A program made the position numbers and the translations under genes. From Deltaproteobacteria bacterium (GTDB lineage: Bacteria > Desulfobacterota > G020345765), in NCBI GenBank assembly GCA_030616835.1, contig JAUWWP010000161.1, positions 1 to 6,422 of the forward strand: a DNA stretch of 6,422 nt. Direction: 5' to 3'. Position 1 is the stretch's first letter, and every line of letters starts with the position of its first letter. Shown piece after piece: positions 1-4,710 of the stretch. The notes under the pieces are model-generated. The model was not told where the DNA came from, did no database searches, and worked only from the letters and a program-made list of their open reading frames with translations.

Positions 1-707
1 AGTATGCAGAGTTGCAATACCACCGTGGGGAAGAAGGGCTGAATAGCTTCATAGGGTATAAAGGGTAAAGTCGCAAAGGCAGCGATAACATAGCTTAGCC
101 CGGCCAGGCCCCAGAGGAGAAACCGGTTGACCACCAGAGGGTCCATCTTTTTGCCTTTATTGAGCTGCTTCCGGTAGAGTCTCCATCTGCCCAGAGATTC
201 ATAGGCCAGCCAGCCGAAGTTCAGCGTGTTGCCTATCACATAAACAATCTTTATCTCGAAGCGGGCGGCCCATACGAGCATGATCTGTTTATCCTCGAAC
301 ACGAATATCAGATCGGATAAGCCGATCAAAAGGATTCCTATGAAGATTAGAAAAAAGAGGCTTCCCGCGCTCCCCGGCCTGAAGACCTGTCGGGTAAATA
401 CGCCGAAAAGCAAAAGCCCGATGACGAAGGCGTTGCCGCCCACGATGGAAAGGAGTTTAAACCATGTGGGTGCTCCCGGCCCCACAAGACCCGCAATGTC
501 CGGCCGAAACTGCATAATTGCCCTCCCCACACCCAGAATGGGAGCGAAAATGAATCCCAGAACGAAGAAGCCCGATGCCACCAGCAGAGCCGGCAAGTAC
601 CTGGTTTCCCGATACCTGCGGAAAATGGCAATAGTAACCCACCACATCAAAAATGTGAAGCTAATACTAATGGATGCTTCAAATATCTCTCTTATACTTA
701 ACTCCAT
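1..707 (-). CDS. Polytopic membrane protein of unknown function, C-terminus cut by window edge
   Basis: Reading the minus strand from the ATG at 707-705 gives 235 codons without a stop up to the window edge. An in-frame TAA (728-726) lies eight codons upstream and this is the first ATG after it. A GGGGAG Shine-Dalgarno (716-711) sits close in front. I see about six hydrophobic segments, roughly at residues 10-29, 38-59, 82-104, 115-137, 148-170 (weaker, with charged residues) and 194-216. Positively charged loops follow several of them: RRYRETR at 30-36 and RWRLYRKQLNKGKK at 174-187. There is no signal peptide cleavage site and I recognise no family motif. The arrangement resembles the membrane-embedded sensory module found at the N-terminus of some histidine kinases or diguanylate cyclases, but that is only inference because anything after residue 235 is off-window. 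It is transcribed divergently from ubiE. That this is a real gene is well supported by the long open frame, the hydrophobic periodicity and the start context; its function is unknown. Confidence 0.82.
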   Translation of the reverse strand, partial: MELSIREIFEASISISFTFLMWWVTIAIFRRYRETRYLPALLVASGFFVLGFIFAPILGVGRAIMQFRPDIAGLVGPGAPTWFKLLSIVGGNAFVIGLLLFGVFTRQVFRPGSAGSLFFLIFIGILLIGLSDLIFVFEDKQIMLVWAARFEIKIVYVIGNTLNFGWLAYESLGRWRLYRKQLNKGKKMDPLVVNRFLLWGLAGLSYVIAAFATLPFIPYEAIQPFFPTVVLQLCI

Positions 708-780
708 TTTCTCCCCTTTACCCCGTTAGAGATCTTACCTGGTGAATTGATACCAAAGCCATGGAAAGTATTCTGCTCTA

Positions 781-809
781 ATAATATATTTTTATCAAAT
801 TATTTTCAA
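781..809 (-). promoter_or_regulatory. Predicted sigma70-type promoter of the leftward membrane-protein gene
   Basis: On the minus strand a TTGAAA -35 box (809-804) and a TATTAT -10 box (786-781) are separated by exactly 17 bp. Each box matches the consensus at 5 of 6 positions. Transcription would start near 774 and leave a leader of about 65 nt before the ATG at 707. The surrounding stretch, about 775-840, is very AT-rich. The -35 box overlaps the -35 box of the rightward promoter. Confidence 0.5.
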
Positions 810-831
810 TATTTTTTATTAATTGTATGAT
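803..831 (+). promoter_or_regulatory. Predicted sigma70-type promoter of ubiE/menG
   Basis: A TTTTCA -35 box (803-808, 4 of 6) and a TATGAT -10 box (826-831, 5 of 6) are separated by 17 bp. Transcription would start near 838, giving a short leader of about 22 nt that holds an AAGGAG ribosome binding site (849-854), 6 nt before the ATG at 861. A second possible pair further upstream, TTGATA (747-752) and TATTCT (769-774) with a 16-bp spacer, cannot be excluded. Confidence 0.45.
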
Positions 832-860
832 AGTATAGTTCATCGGTCAAGGAGATTTCT

Positions 861-1580
861 ATGAAATTGGTTTCTCGATCTTCCCGGGTGCAGGAAATCT
901 TTTCCCGAATAGCCCCCTACTATGATTTCCTTAACCACCTGCTCAGTCTGGGCATTGATCTCAGGTGGCGGAGATATGCGGCCGAGTTGATCGGGGTGGG
1001 CCCGGAGGCAACGGTGCTGGATGTTGCCACCGGAACCGGGGATTTTGCGCTTAAGGTCGCCCGGCATACCGCCCCGGGGGTAAAGATTATTGGAATTGAC
1101 ATCAGCGAGCAGATGCTGGCCCGCGCCCGGCGTAAGGTAAGACGGGCAGGGCTCACCCGGCGGATCTCCCTTCAAGATGCTCCGGCGGAAGAGCTTCCCT
1201 TTGATGAGAATTTCTTTGAGGCAGTGGTCATCGGTTTCGGGATCCGTAACCTGTCCGAGGCCGCGGCCGGGCTGAAAGAGATCTACCGGGTGCTCAAGCC
1301 GGGAGGGAGAGCGGTCATCCTGGAATTTTCCCTTCCTCAATATCGAGCCCTCCGATTTATTTACCGTTTTTACCTGATAGTGATCGTTCCCCTCATCGGC
1401 GGGATAATCGCCCGCAGCGGGGACTACCGCTATCTCAGCCAGTCGATCCTTAAGATGCCCGGCTGGGAAGAGTTCGAGGCCACAATGGAGGAGGTCGGCC
1501 TCCAGTATGCACGCCATCACAATCTCAGCCTGGGGATTGCAGTCGTCTACCTGGGTGAAAAGCCGCTTTCGGTCGCCTGA
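861..1580 (+). CDS. ubiE: Demethylmenaquinone (UbiE/MenG) C-methyltransferase
   Basis: This is a complete 239-residue class I SAM-dependent methyltransferase of the UbiE/COQ5 family, whose members are usually about 230-255 residues. The family carries out the C-methylation that turns demethylmenaquinol into menaquinol (MenG activity), and in some bacteria the matching step of ubiquinone synthesis. Visible signatures are the N-terminal V-x2-IFSRIAPYYDFLNHLLSLG block (10-31) with the following LRWRR, the SAM-binding motif VLDVATGTGD (52-61), the acidic residue D80 in GIDISEQML, D106 and the LPF block (112-114), FGIRN (126-130), RVLKPGG (143-149) and LEFSLP (154-159). The start is fixed by an AAGGAG site 6 nt upstream and by the conserved N-terminal block. 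The quinone partner cannot be read from this protein alone; menaquinone is inferred because no ubiquinone gene is nearby. The next gene on the same strand begins 133 bp later, beyond a hairpin block. Confidence 0.95.
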   Translation: MKLVSRSSRVQEIFSRIAPYYDFLNHLLSLGIDLRWRRYAAELIGVGPEATVLDVATGTGDFALKVARHTAPGVKIIGIDISEQMLARARRKVRRAGLTRRISLQDAPAEELPFDENFFEAVVIGFGIRNLSEAAAGLKEIYRVLKPGGRAVILEFSLPQYRALRFIYRFYLIVIVPLIGGIIARSGDYRYLSQSILKMPGWEEFEATMEEVGLQYARHHNLSLGIAVVYLGEKPLSVA

Positions 1581-1594
1581 TCACTAGAATATAA

Positions 1595-1613
1595 GTCGGG
1601 CATCTTGCCCGAC
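1595..1613. repeat. Perfect 8-bp hairpin just after ubiE
   Basis: GTCGGGCA and TGCCCGAC form a perfect 8-bp stem around a TCT loop, 15 nt after the ubiE stop. No T-run follows (the next bases are ATACTTG), so it is not a standard intrinsic terminator. It could protect or attenuate the ubiE mRNA 3' end. Its layout resembles the inverted hairpin at 1667-1685. Confidence 0.75.
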
Positions 1614-1620
1614 ATACTTG

Positions 1621-1665
1621 TCCTGAGCCCCTCGACCTCGCTCGGGATAAACTCCGTCGAAGGGA
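1621..1665. repeat. Dispersed-repeat copy with internal inverted repeat (copy A)
   Basis: The unit opens with CCTGAG and ends with GTCGAAGGG, the same ends as the short repeat at 3323-3343. Inside it, 1628-1647 matches the repeat at 4463-4483 at about 17 of 20 positions, all differences being transitions. CCCCTCGAC (1628-1636) can pair with GTCGAAGGG (1656-1664) at 8 of 9 positions. It therefore looks like a nested or expanded member of the repeat family at 3323, 3391 and 4463. Confidence 0.6.
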
Positions 1666-1666
1666 T

Positions 1667-1685
1667 GGCGGGCTGGAAGCCCGCC
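1667..1685. repeat. Perfect 8-bp GC-rich hairpin upstream of the HAD gene
   Basis: GGCGGGCT and AGCCCGCC form a perfect 8-bp stem around a GGA loop, ending 28 nt before the HAD gene start. The sequence after it (TTACAATAGG) is not a T-run, so termination is not obvious. With the hairpin at 1595-1613 it flanks copy A, which suggests one composite element. Confidence 0.75.
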
Positions 1686-1713
1686 TTACAATAGGGAAGA
1701 GCTCTAAGTAGGG

Positions 1714-2382
1714 ATGAAAGTAATATCCTTTGATCTGGACGGAACCTTAGTGGATCCGGAATTTAACGATCTGGTCTGGTATCGTGGAGTGCCGGAGCTA
1801 TATAGCAAGAAGCATAATATTAGCCTGGAGATGGCAAGAGAACTTGTGAGCGGAGAGTATCAGAAAATAGGAGATAAGATGGTGGAATGGTATGACATCA
1901 AATACTGGTTCAGGCACTTTGGGCTGGGAGGAAGCTACCAGGAGCTGATGAACCGGTTCCGGGGTAGGGTAAAGGTCTATCCGGAGGTAATGGAGGTTTT
2001 GGGAAGGCTGAGAGAGAGATATAACTTAATCCTGACCTCAAATGCGGCCCGGGAGTTCATTGCGGTAGAGATAGGGGCTGCCGGATTGGAAGGGTTTTTT
2101 ACCCGGATTTTCTCGGCCACTTCGGATTTCGGGCAGGTTAAGAAGACACCGGAGTTTTACTCAAAGATATGCGCCACCGTAAATATTGGCCCGCAGCGAA
2201 TGATCCATGTCGGCGACCACTGGGAATTTGATTACCTTGCTCCCCGGGAGATCGGGATTACCGCCTTTTATTTGGGGAGAAATGGGAATAGGGAGGGAGA
2301 TTTTGTGCTCAGGGATCTAAGGGAACTGGAGGCGAAGCTTCGCCACCTGCCGGAGCCATCTACTTATGGCGAGAAACTTTAG
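1714..2382 (+). CDS. HAD-superfamily hydrolase (phosphatase-like)
   Basis: This is a complete 222-residue haloacid dehalogenase superfamily protein. All four HAD motifs are present: FDLDGTLVD at 6-14 with nucleophile D7 and acid/base D9; LTSN at 107-110 (motif II, T108 or S109); a lysine in VKKTPEFY (K143 or K144, motif III); and VGDHWEFD at 166-173 with G167, D168 and D173 for Mg2+ binding. About 80 residues between motifs I and II, rich in aromatic and helical sequence (WYDIKYWFRHFG, 59-70), form a C1-type cap like that of phosphoglycolate phosphatase relatives. The family mostly hydrolyses small phosphate esters; the substrate cannot be read from the sequence. The start is set by motif I lying six residues in, although the ribosome binding site (AGTAGGG directly before the ATG) is weak. 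Its 3' end overlaps the lipid kinase gene by 17 nt, so the two are very likely co-transcribed. Confidence 0.9.
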   Translation: MKVISFDLDGTLVDPEFNDLVWYRGVPELYSKKHNISLEMARELVSGEYQKIGDKMVEWYDIKYWFRHFGLGGSYQELMNRFRGRVKVYPEVMEVLGRLRERYNLILTSNAAREFIAVEIGAAGLEGFFTRIFSATSDFGQVKKTPEFYSKICATVNIGPQRMIHVGDHWEFDYLAPREIGITAFYLGRNGNREGDFVLRDLRELEAKLRHLPEPSTYGEKL

Positions 2383-3295
2383 AACCAAGGTGATCGTCAA
2401 TCCCCATTCGGCCAATCGCTCAACCAGAAGGCAGTGGCCAGGGATTGCCGAAGAGATAAGGAGAAACATTGGAGAGTTTGATTGGGAGTTTACCCCCGGG
2501 CCGAACACTGCCCCGGAGCTAACTAAAAGGGCCCTGAAAGAGGGATATGAGATGATTGTCGGGGTTGGAGGTGACGGGACTAATAACGAGATTATCAATG
2601 GGTTTTTTGAGGCTGAGCAGGCAATAAATCCGGAGGCAGTTTACGGGATGATCTGCCGGGGAACTGGATCGGATCTGATTAAAACCCTGGGGATTCCCCG
2701 GGATCCGGGCACGGCAGCCCGGCTTCTGGCAGGGAGGGAGACCCGCAGGATTGATCTGGGAAGGCTGAGCTTCCGGGATCACCAGGGCCGGGAGGCTCGG
2801 CGCTATTTCATCAATATAGCCAGCTTCGGGATCGGGGGAGAGGTTGATGACCGGGTTAACCGAACCACCAAGGTCTTCGGGGGACGGCTCTCTTTTCTTT
2901 ACGGGAGCATCCGGGCCTATTTTTCGTATAAGAATAAGGCGGTCAGTATCGAGATCGACGGCAGCTCCCTGGGGGCAAGAAAGGTTTTCAATGTAGCGGT
3001 AGCTAACGGGCAGTATTTCGGAGGAGGAATGAGGGTTGCCCCCCGAGCCCAGGTAGACGATGGGCTGTTCGATCTTGTTATTATGGGGGATCTGAGCTTT
3101 TTAGAGTCAGCCCGGATGGGGAGGATGATCTATAAAGGGAACCATATCGATCTTCCCCGGATAGAGTCTTTTCGAGGAAAGAGACTGTCGGCTACCTCGG
3201 AGCAGAGGGTTCTCCTCGATGTTGATGGGGAGCAGCCCGGGATGCTCCCGGCCAGCCTTGAGATAATCCCCGGGGCAATTCGGGTTAAGGTTTGA
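2366..3295 (+). CDS. Diacylglycerol kinase / YegS-like lipid kinase family protein
   Basis: This complete 309-residue protein has the DAGK catalytic fold typical of bacterial DgkB, YegS and BmrU proteins, usually about 290-330 residues. Visible signatures are VNPHSANRS (11-19) in the nucleotide-binding N-terminus, VGVGGDGTNNEIING (65-79) with the GGDGT core, GTGSDLIKTLGIP (99-111, where many relatives have GTGND), FINIASFGIGGEV (148-160), RVAPRAQVDDGLFDLV (223-238) and DVDGE (285-289). Family members transfer phosphate from ATP to diacylglycerol or a related lipid on the cytoplasmic membrane face, yielding phosphatidic acid; phosphatidylglycerol and sphingoid bases are known alternative substrates, so the exact lipid is open. 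The ATG lies inside the end of the HAD gene, 10 nt after a GGAG at 2352-2355, which fits translational coupling. No terminator follows; the next 335 bp are repeat-rich. Confidence 0.92.
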   Translation: MARNFRTKVIVNPHSANRSTRRQWPGIAEEIRRNIGEFDWEFTPGPNTAPELTKRALKEGYEMIVGVGGDGTNNEIINGFFEAEQAINPEAVYGMICRGTGSDLIKTLGIPRDPGTAARLLAGRETRRIDLGRLSFRDHQGREARRYFINIASFGIGGEVDDRVNRTTKVFGGRLSFLYGSIRAYFSYKNKAVSIEIDGSSLGARKVFNVAVANGQYFGGGMRVAPRAQVDDGLFDLVIMGDLSFLESARMGRMIYKGNHIDLPRIESFRGKRLSATSEQRVLLDVDGEQPGMLPASLEIIPGAIRVKV

Positions 3296-3322
3296 TGCGC
3301 TCCGAGGAAATTGCAAATGCCC

Positions 3323-3343
3323 GTCCTGAGCGAAGTCGAAGGA
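3323..3343 (+). repeat. Short dispersed repeat, forward copy (copy B)
   Basis: The core CCTGAGCGAAGTCGAAGG recurs as its reverse complement at 4463-4483, differing only in the last base of the 21-bp unit. In one frame it reads PVLSEVEG, a peptide I recognise from spurious ORFs in many environmental bacterial genomes. It lies 28 nt after the lipid kinase stop codon. Confidence 0.85.
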
Positions 3344-3364
3344 ATTAAATTGGGATTTGAACCA

Positions 3365-3391
3365 CGAATTACTCGAATTACACGAAATAAG
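3365..3391. repeat. Imperfect 9-bp tandem repeat
   Basis: Three consecutive 9-mers, CGAATTACT, CGAATTACA and CGAAATAAG, form a short tandem array preceded by AACCA. Its look (ACGAATTAC units) matches a low-complexity dispersed repeat I have seen in intergenic regions of uncultured bacteria. A looser relative, ATAACGAATAACGAAT, occurs at about 4668-4683. Confidence 0.6.
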
Positions 3392-3474
3392 CCGAAATCC
3401 TGAGTCCTTCGAGACAGCTGGCCGATTTCCTGAGGAGCGAGCGAGAGTGAGCGTCTCGAAGGATCGGATTTGGC
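3391..3474. repeat. Large imperfect inverted repeat (copy C of the dispersed family)
   Basis: TCCTTCGAGAC (3405-3415) pairs perfectly with GTCTCGAAGGA (3453-3463). Outside a small internal loop the pairing resumes, with GCCGAAATCC (3391-3400) against GGATTTGGC (3466-3474), one base unpaired. The right half (CCTGAG...TCGAAGGA, 3429-3463) has the same ends as the 21-bp repeat at 3323 but with a longer GAGCGAGCGAGAGTGAGCG-type middle. There is no T-run, so it is a repeat hairpin more than a classical terminator, although it could still block read-through from the lipid kinase gene. Confidence 0.75.
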
Positions 3475-3482
3475 AATTCCAG

Positions 3483-3497
3483 TATAAGGAACTTATA
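3483..3497. promoter_or_regulatory. Small dyad upstream of the lipoprotein promoter
   Basis: TATAAG and CTTATA are perfect 6-bp inverted arms around GAA, 24 bp upstream of the TTGACA box. It could be an operator or activator site, but a 6-bp AT-rich dyad can also arise by chance. Confidence 0.25.
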
Positions 3498-3521
3498 GGA
3501 TCTTTTTCTGTCTATTTTAAC

Positions 3522-3550
3522 TTGACAGGCCTTTTTAATTAGTTTATTGT
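3522..3550 (+). promoter_or_regulatory. Predicted sigma70-type promoter of the LysM lipoprotein gene
   Basis: A perfect TTGACA -35 box (3522-3527), a 17-bp spacer and a TATTGT -10 box (3545-3550, 4 of 6) predict a start near 3557 and a leader of about 74 nt. The flanking sequence is AT-rich. It separates the lipoprotein gene from the lipid kinase unit upstream. Confidence 0.6.
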
Positions 3551-3613
3551 AATCCGAGATGTATGGAAAGTTTGGTTTTGTTCAGGATTAAGAAAAAAAA
3601 GATATTAGAAATG

Positions 3614-3624
3614 AAAGGAGGTGA
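3614..3624 (+). promoter_or_regulatory. Near-perfect Shine-Dalgarno that fixes a TTG start
   Basis: AAAGGAGGTGA matches essentially the whole anti-Shine-Dalgarno complement and ends 6 nt before the TTG at 3631. No in-frame ATG gives a better start with this spacing, so the strong site supports TTG as the real initiation codon and suggests efficient translation. Confidence 0.85.
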
Positions 3625-3630
3625 GGGATT

Positions 3631-4227
3631 TTGAGAATCTTCAAGAGTAGTTCTTTAGTAACTTTTCTGGCCTTAAGTGTGGGAATCTTTCTGATTGCAT
3701 CTGGATGTGCCAAGAAGCCCCCTACCCAGGAAATAGCTGATGCCGAAGCCGCTATCGCGGCTGCCCGGGATGCCGGAGCTGAGGATTATGCCCCGGATGA
3801 GTTCCGCAGTGCCGAGGAGCTTCTTGCCCAGGCTCGGTCAGAGATGGATGATGAGGCAACATATCGAGAAGCAAGAACTCATGCAATTCAGGCAAAGGAA
3901 AAGGCTGATATTGCCCGGGAGCTGGCTATAAGTGCCAGGGCACCCAAACCGGCCGCGGCTGAAGCTAGGCCAGGCGCACTTCCTACTTATCATATTGTTA
4001 AGAAGGGGGAGTGTTTATGGTGGATCTCGGAATACGAAGAGATCTATAATGACCCCTTTCAATGGCCTTTGATCTACAAGGCAAATAGGGATCAAATCAA
4101 AGACCCGGACCTGATCCGTCCCGAGCAAAACTTTGATATTCCCCGGGATTCATCAAAATCGGAGATCGGCGATGCTATCCGCGAAGCTAAATTCAGAGGG
4201 CCCTGGTCGCTGTGGGATGGTAAATGA
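3631..4227 (+). CDS. DUF4398-LysM lipoprotein
   Basis: This 198-residue secreted lipoprotein starts at TTG. Residues 1-25 are a lipoprotein signal peptide: MRIFKSS, a hydrophobic core, then IASGC with C26 as the predicted lipidated cysteine. Alanine at -3 is less usual than leucine, and the absence of Asp at +2 would permit outer-membrane sorting. Residues about 33-103 are an alanine- and glutamate-rich helical region (ADAEAAIAAARDAGAEDYAP, then A-x-ELL-x-A repeats) matching the DUF4398 pattern. A short Ala/Pro linker (104-117) leads to a LysM domain at about 119-171, with YHIVKKGECLWWIS, DPFQWPLIYKANRDQIKDPD and IRPEQNFDIP. LysM domains bind the glycan backbone of peptidoglycan, so the protein probably tethers envelope and cell wall. 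C128 in the LysM replaces the more usual Asp/Thr stretch and is a spare cysteine. The gene is monocistronic: its own promoter lies upstream and a strong terminator lies 45 nt past the stop. Confidence 0.9.
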   Translation: MRIFKSSSLVTFLALSVGIFLIASGCAKKPPTQEIADAEAAIAAARDAGAEDYAPDEFRSAEELLAQARSEMDDEATYREARTHAIQAKEKADIARELAISARAPKPAAAEARPGALPTYHIVKKGECLWWISEYEEIYNDPFQWPLIYKANRDQIKDPDLIRPEQNFDIPRDSSKSEIGDAIREAKFRGPWSLWDGK

Positions 4228-4271
4228 GCTAAGGGATATTCGGGCATTTCCGATAAAATTATGAGAATAGG

Positions 4272-4308
4272 AAAAGAGGGAGGACTTCTCAGTTCTCCCT
4301 CTTTTTTT
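4272..4308 (+). terminator. Strong intrinsic terminator of the lipoprotein gene
   Basis: GAGGGAGGAC (4276-4285) pairs with GTTCTCCCTC (4292-4301) over 10 bp including one G-T wobble, around a TTCTCA loop. Seven T residues follow (4302-4308), and a run of four A residues precedes the stem. Because of that A-run it could also act, more weakly, on leftward transcripts. Confidence 0.93.
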
Positions 4309-4462
4309 GCCTATTAAGCAGGCTTGACAAAATGGCCTTTTCCACCAAATAATATAATCTCACAACTCTATAAGATATGGGTTGGGTCAGTCGGTTGAGG
4401 TTGCGCGGCTTGTATCGGGATTCGTAAAGCGGTTGGGGTAACACCCCCACCATATTCTCCGT

Positions 4463-4483
4463 CCCTTCGACTTCGCTCAGGAC
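4463..4483 (-). repeat. Short dispersed repeat, inverted copy (copy D)
   Basis: CCTTCGACTTCGCTCAGG is the reverse complement of the core at 3323-3343; 20 of 21 positions agree. The two copies bracket the lipoprotein unit in opposite orientation, about 1.1 kb apart. Confidence 0.85.
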
Positions 4484-4523
4484 TGGCAAGGGGGAGGAAA
4501 TTTAAAATCAAACAACCTCTATT

Positions 4524-4556
4524 CCCCTCCCTTGGTGGGAGGGGTTAGGGGAGGGG
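4524..4556. repeat. GC-rich hairpin repeat with G-run tail
   Basis: CCCCTCCC (4524-4531) and GGGAGGGG (4537-4544) pair perfectly around TTGGT, followed by TTAGGGGAGGGGG. On the minus strand it reads as PPLTPPTKGG, another peptide familiar from spurious ORFs over an intergenic repeat common in environmental genomes. The four or more G-runs (4537-4556) could also form a G-quadruplex on the plus strand. Confidence 0.7.
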
Positions 4557-4568
4557 GAACATAACCTA

Positions 4569-4599
4569 TTGACGAAATACGAAGCGAGCCCCATATAAA
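4569..4599 (+). promoter_or_regulatory. Weak candidate promoter for glpA
   Basis: TTGACG (4569-4574) and TATAAA (4594-4599) are each 5 of 6 to consensus, but the 19-bp spacer is long. Such spacing occurs at activator-dependent promoters. If used, the glpA leader would be about 165 nt and would contain all three downstream dyads. No better pair was seen closer to the gene. Confidence 0.25.
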
Positions 4600-4622
4600 T
4601 AAGTTGCTAAATGTGATTACTT

Positions 4623-4636
4623 TCGATAAATATCGA
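4623..4636. promoter_or_regulatory. FNR-like dyad upstream of glpA
   Basis: TCGAT-AAAT-ATCGA is a perfect 14-bp dyad with the layout of the FNR box (TTGAT-N4-ATCAA), differing symmetrically at one base per half. It lies 136 nt upstream of the glpA ATG. Assigning it to a CRP/FNR-family regulator is inference. Confidence 0.3.
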
Positions 4637-4687
4637 TAATTTTTTACGGGGCGAGCAGCACAACCGGATAACGAATAACGAATGGGA

Positions 4688-4701
4688 GTCTGGTCAGACA
4701 A
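4688..4701. promoter_or_regulatory. GTCTGGTCAGAC dyad, possible operator
   Basis: GTCTG and CAGAC are perfect 5-bp arms around GT. The overlapping TGGTCAGACAA differs at one position from the TGGTC-N-GACCA pattern bound by FadR-type GntR regulators. Only its shape and its position 70 nt upstream of glpA support a regulatory role. Confidence 0.25.
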
Positions 4702-4710
4702 ATATATGGG

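Noticed and set aside
280..729. 149-codon open frame on the plus strand in the left part
   Set aside because: It is antisense to the membrane-protein gene, is rich in Arg, Lys and Pro with no domain, and conflicts with the hydrophobic reading frame on the minus strand.
840..1520. 226-codon open frame on the minus strand across ubiE
   Set aside because: It lies almost wholly antisense to a methyltransferase with every family motif in place; its translation shows no recognisable domain and no suitable ribosome binding site. Shadow frame.
1595..1685. CRISPR array or intrinsic terminators between ubiE and the HAD gene
   Set aside because: There are no regularly spaced direct repeats with unique spacers, and none of the hairpins is followed by a T-run.
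2331..2344. Perfect 14-bp palindrome GGCGAAGCTTCGCC inside the HAD gene
   Set aside because: It is coding sequence near the gene end with no T-run and no second copy; it probably reflects codon choice, although a minor effect on translation of the next gene cannot be excluded.
3357..3542. 61-codon open frame after the lipid kinase gene
   Set aside because: It is made of the 9-bp tandem repeat and the large inverted repeat and ends inside the lipoprotein promoter; it has no ribosome binding site.
4383..4450. Possible tRNA-like stretch (contains GGGATTCG)
   Set aside because: No acceptor stem can be closed, no proper anticodon arm is present, and the T-arm consensus is incomplete.
4289..4489. 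66-codon minus-strand open frame reading MPVLSEVEG
   Set aside because: It begins inside repeat copy D and ends in the terminator; the PVLSEVEG peptide is the usual translation artefact of this repeat.
4612..4630. Possible CRP site (TGTGA at 4612-4616)
   Set aside because: The second half-site (TCACA) is missing at the required spacing; only the first half matches.
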